DNA from: Hyphomicrobiales bacterium
GTDB taxonomy: Bacteria; Pseudomonadota; Alphaproteobacteria; Rhizobiales; JAJFHR01
Direction: 5' to 3'
NCBI GenBank assembly: GCA_021775475.1
Contig: JAJFHS010000041.1
Location: forward strand, 1-64,000
Length of the DNA: 64,000 nt
Positions within the stretch are counted from its first letter, which is position 1. Every line of letters begins with the position of its first letter. Position numbers and translations under genes: made by a program. This document shows, one piece after another, positions 63,616 to 64,000 of this stretch. The notes below the pieces were generated by a model. It searched no databases. It was not told the DNA's origin and was given only the letters and a program-made list of their open reading frames with translations.

Positions 63616-63632
63616 CATAAGTATAACTTATG
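63616..63632. promoter_or_regulatory. LysR-type operator palindrome
   Basis: A perfect 7-bp inverted repeat, CATAAGT-ATA-ACTTATG, contains the LysR consensus T-N11-A. It lies 13 bp upstream of the lysR start codon and about 90 bp upstream of the divergent mttB-like start, a typical place for autoregulation and activation. Confidence 0.65.
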
Positions 63633-63718
63633 CAATATGGCAGATTTAATTGTTTGAGACAAGCTGTCGTGCTGTCTAGTGTTGGCGCAGTTGAAATACC
63701 TTTCAGGCGGTGGCACCG

Positions 63719-64000
63719 ATGAATTTTTTCTCCTTCCTGAGCGATGATGAAATCGCTTATGTGCATGAAGCCTCACTTGAAATCCTGGCCGAGACCGGCT
63801 TGCTGGTGCGTAACGAAAAAGCGCGCAAGCGATTTACTGAACATGGTGCACACGTTGACCATGACACCGAGATGGTGCGTATTCCTGCAGCCGTCGTCGA
63901 AAAATACCGCTCCATGGTGCCGCCAACGATTACGCTGCGCGGTCGCGATCACGCCTATGATATTACTTTCCCGCGCAAACTTCCGGTCATTGCCACGGCA
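63719..64000 (+). CDS. trimethylamine methyltransferase (MttB) family protein, 5' part
   Basis: The first 94 codons of a gene cut by the window edge. The opening NFFSFLSDDEIAYVHEASLEILAETGLLV matches the helical start of MttB-superfamily proteins, and IPAAVVEKYRSMVPPTITLRGR continues that pattern. Members demethylate trimethylamine or, lacking pyrrolysine, glycine betaine and related quaternary amines onto a corrinoid protein. The substrate cannot be told from this part. It is divergent from the LysR gene. The ATG at 63719 is used; an in-frame GTG four codons earlier is possible. Confidence 0.85.
   Translation, partial: MNFFSFLSDDEIAYVHEASLEILAETGLLVRNEKARKRFTEHGAHVDHDTEMVRIPAAVVEKYRSMVPPTITLRGRDHAYDITFPRKLPVIATA

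Overview
The window is chromosomal core DNA from an alphaproteobacterium, most likely a member of the Hyphomicrobiales (Rhizobiales) or a close relative, at roughly 50% G+C by eye. This is inferred from gene content and order, not from a tree. The supporting blocks are lysC-ptsP-HTH/RodZ-like-prfA-prmC-DUF4167-clpB; secA divergent from a parvulin-argJ-mutT block; accA-xerD-small membrane protein-aroK-aroB-corC-bolA-J protein-cobS-cobT-rpmB-DUF3108-SUV3-like helicase-S4-fdxA-carD; and an ethylmalonyl-CoA pathway cluster beside pduO and etfBA. I see no insertion sequence, prophage, CRISPR array, tRNA gene or defence island, and no broken gene.

Layout. 1-1280: the 5' end of a 16S rRNA gene on the minus strand with its leader and a strong promoter. 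1281-8887: an M23 endopeptidase, an unusual secreted protein made of six cysteine-bearing modules, ClpB, a MOSC protein and DUF4167. 9344-15814: a minus-strand run lysC, ptsP, RodZ-like HTH, prfA, prmC. 16005-23199: ubiG, DUF1178-nitrilase-grxC, comF, an NDUFAF5-like protein, an orphan Flp pilin, mutT, argJ and a parvulin. 23595-31837: secA, an SLC13 permease, a ZIP transporter, a zinc-ribbon protein, accA, xerD and a 48-residue membrane protein. 31982-42834: aroK-aroB-corC, an L,D-transpeptidase, a MerC-like protein, bolA, a J protein, cobS-cobT, a phytase-like protein and rpmB. 43138-50021: two DUF3108 paralogues, a SUV3-like helicase, an S4 protein, fdxA and carD. 50280-62683: the ethylmalonyl-CoA genes meaA/ecm, ccr and mcd, two transporters, HIG1, PagL-like, pduO, rhomboid, etfBA, a 3-hydroxyacyl-CoA dehydrogenase and a VOC protein. 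62692-64000: a LysR regulator divergent from a truncated MttB-family gene.

How the genes work together. The right half carries a coherent C2/C4 assimilation module. Ccr makes ethylmalonyl-CoA, MeaA/Ecm (adenosylcobalamin-dependent) isomerises it, Mcd oxidises methylsuccinyl-CoA, and EtfAB can take the electrons. PduO makes the adenosylcobalamin cofactor, and CobS/CobT, about 10 kb away, are two subunits of the aerobic cobaltochelatase for making cobalamin. Other groups are housekeeping: translation termination (RF1 and its methylase), the nitrogen-related PTS, shikimate synthesis, envelope remodelling (M23 and L,D-transpeptidase), protein export and proteostasis.

Most of the window is conserved core. 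The least explained items are the six-module cysteine-repeat protein (3347-4582), four consecutive hairpins between comF and grxC (18487-18577), paired inverted repeats in the meaA/ccr divergent promoter (52333-52378), a LysR-type operator palindrome next to the mttB-like gene (63616-63632), and three families of palindromic intergenic repeats.
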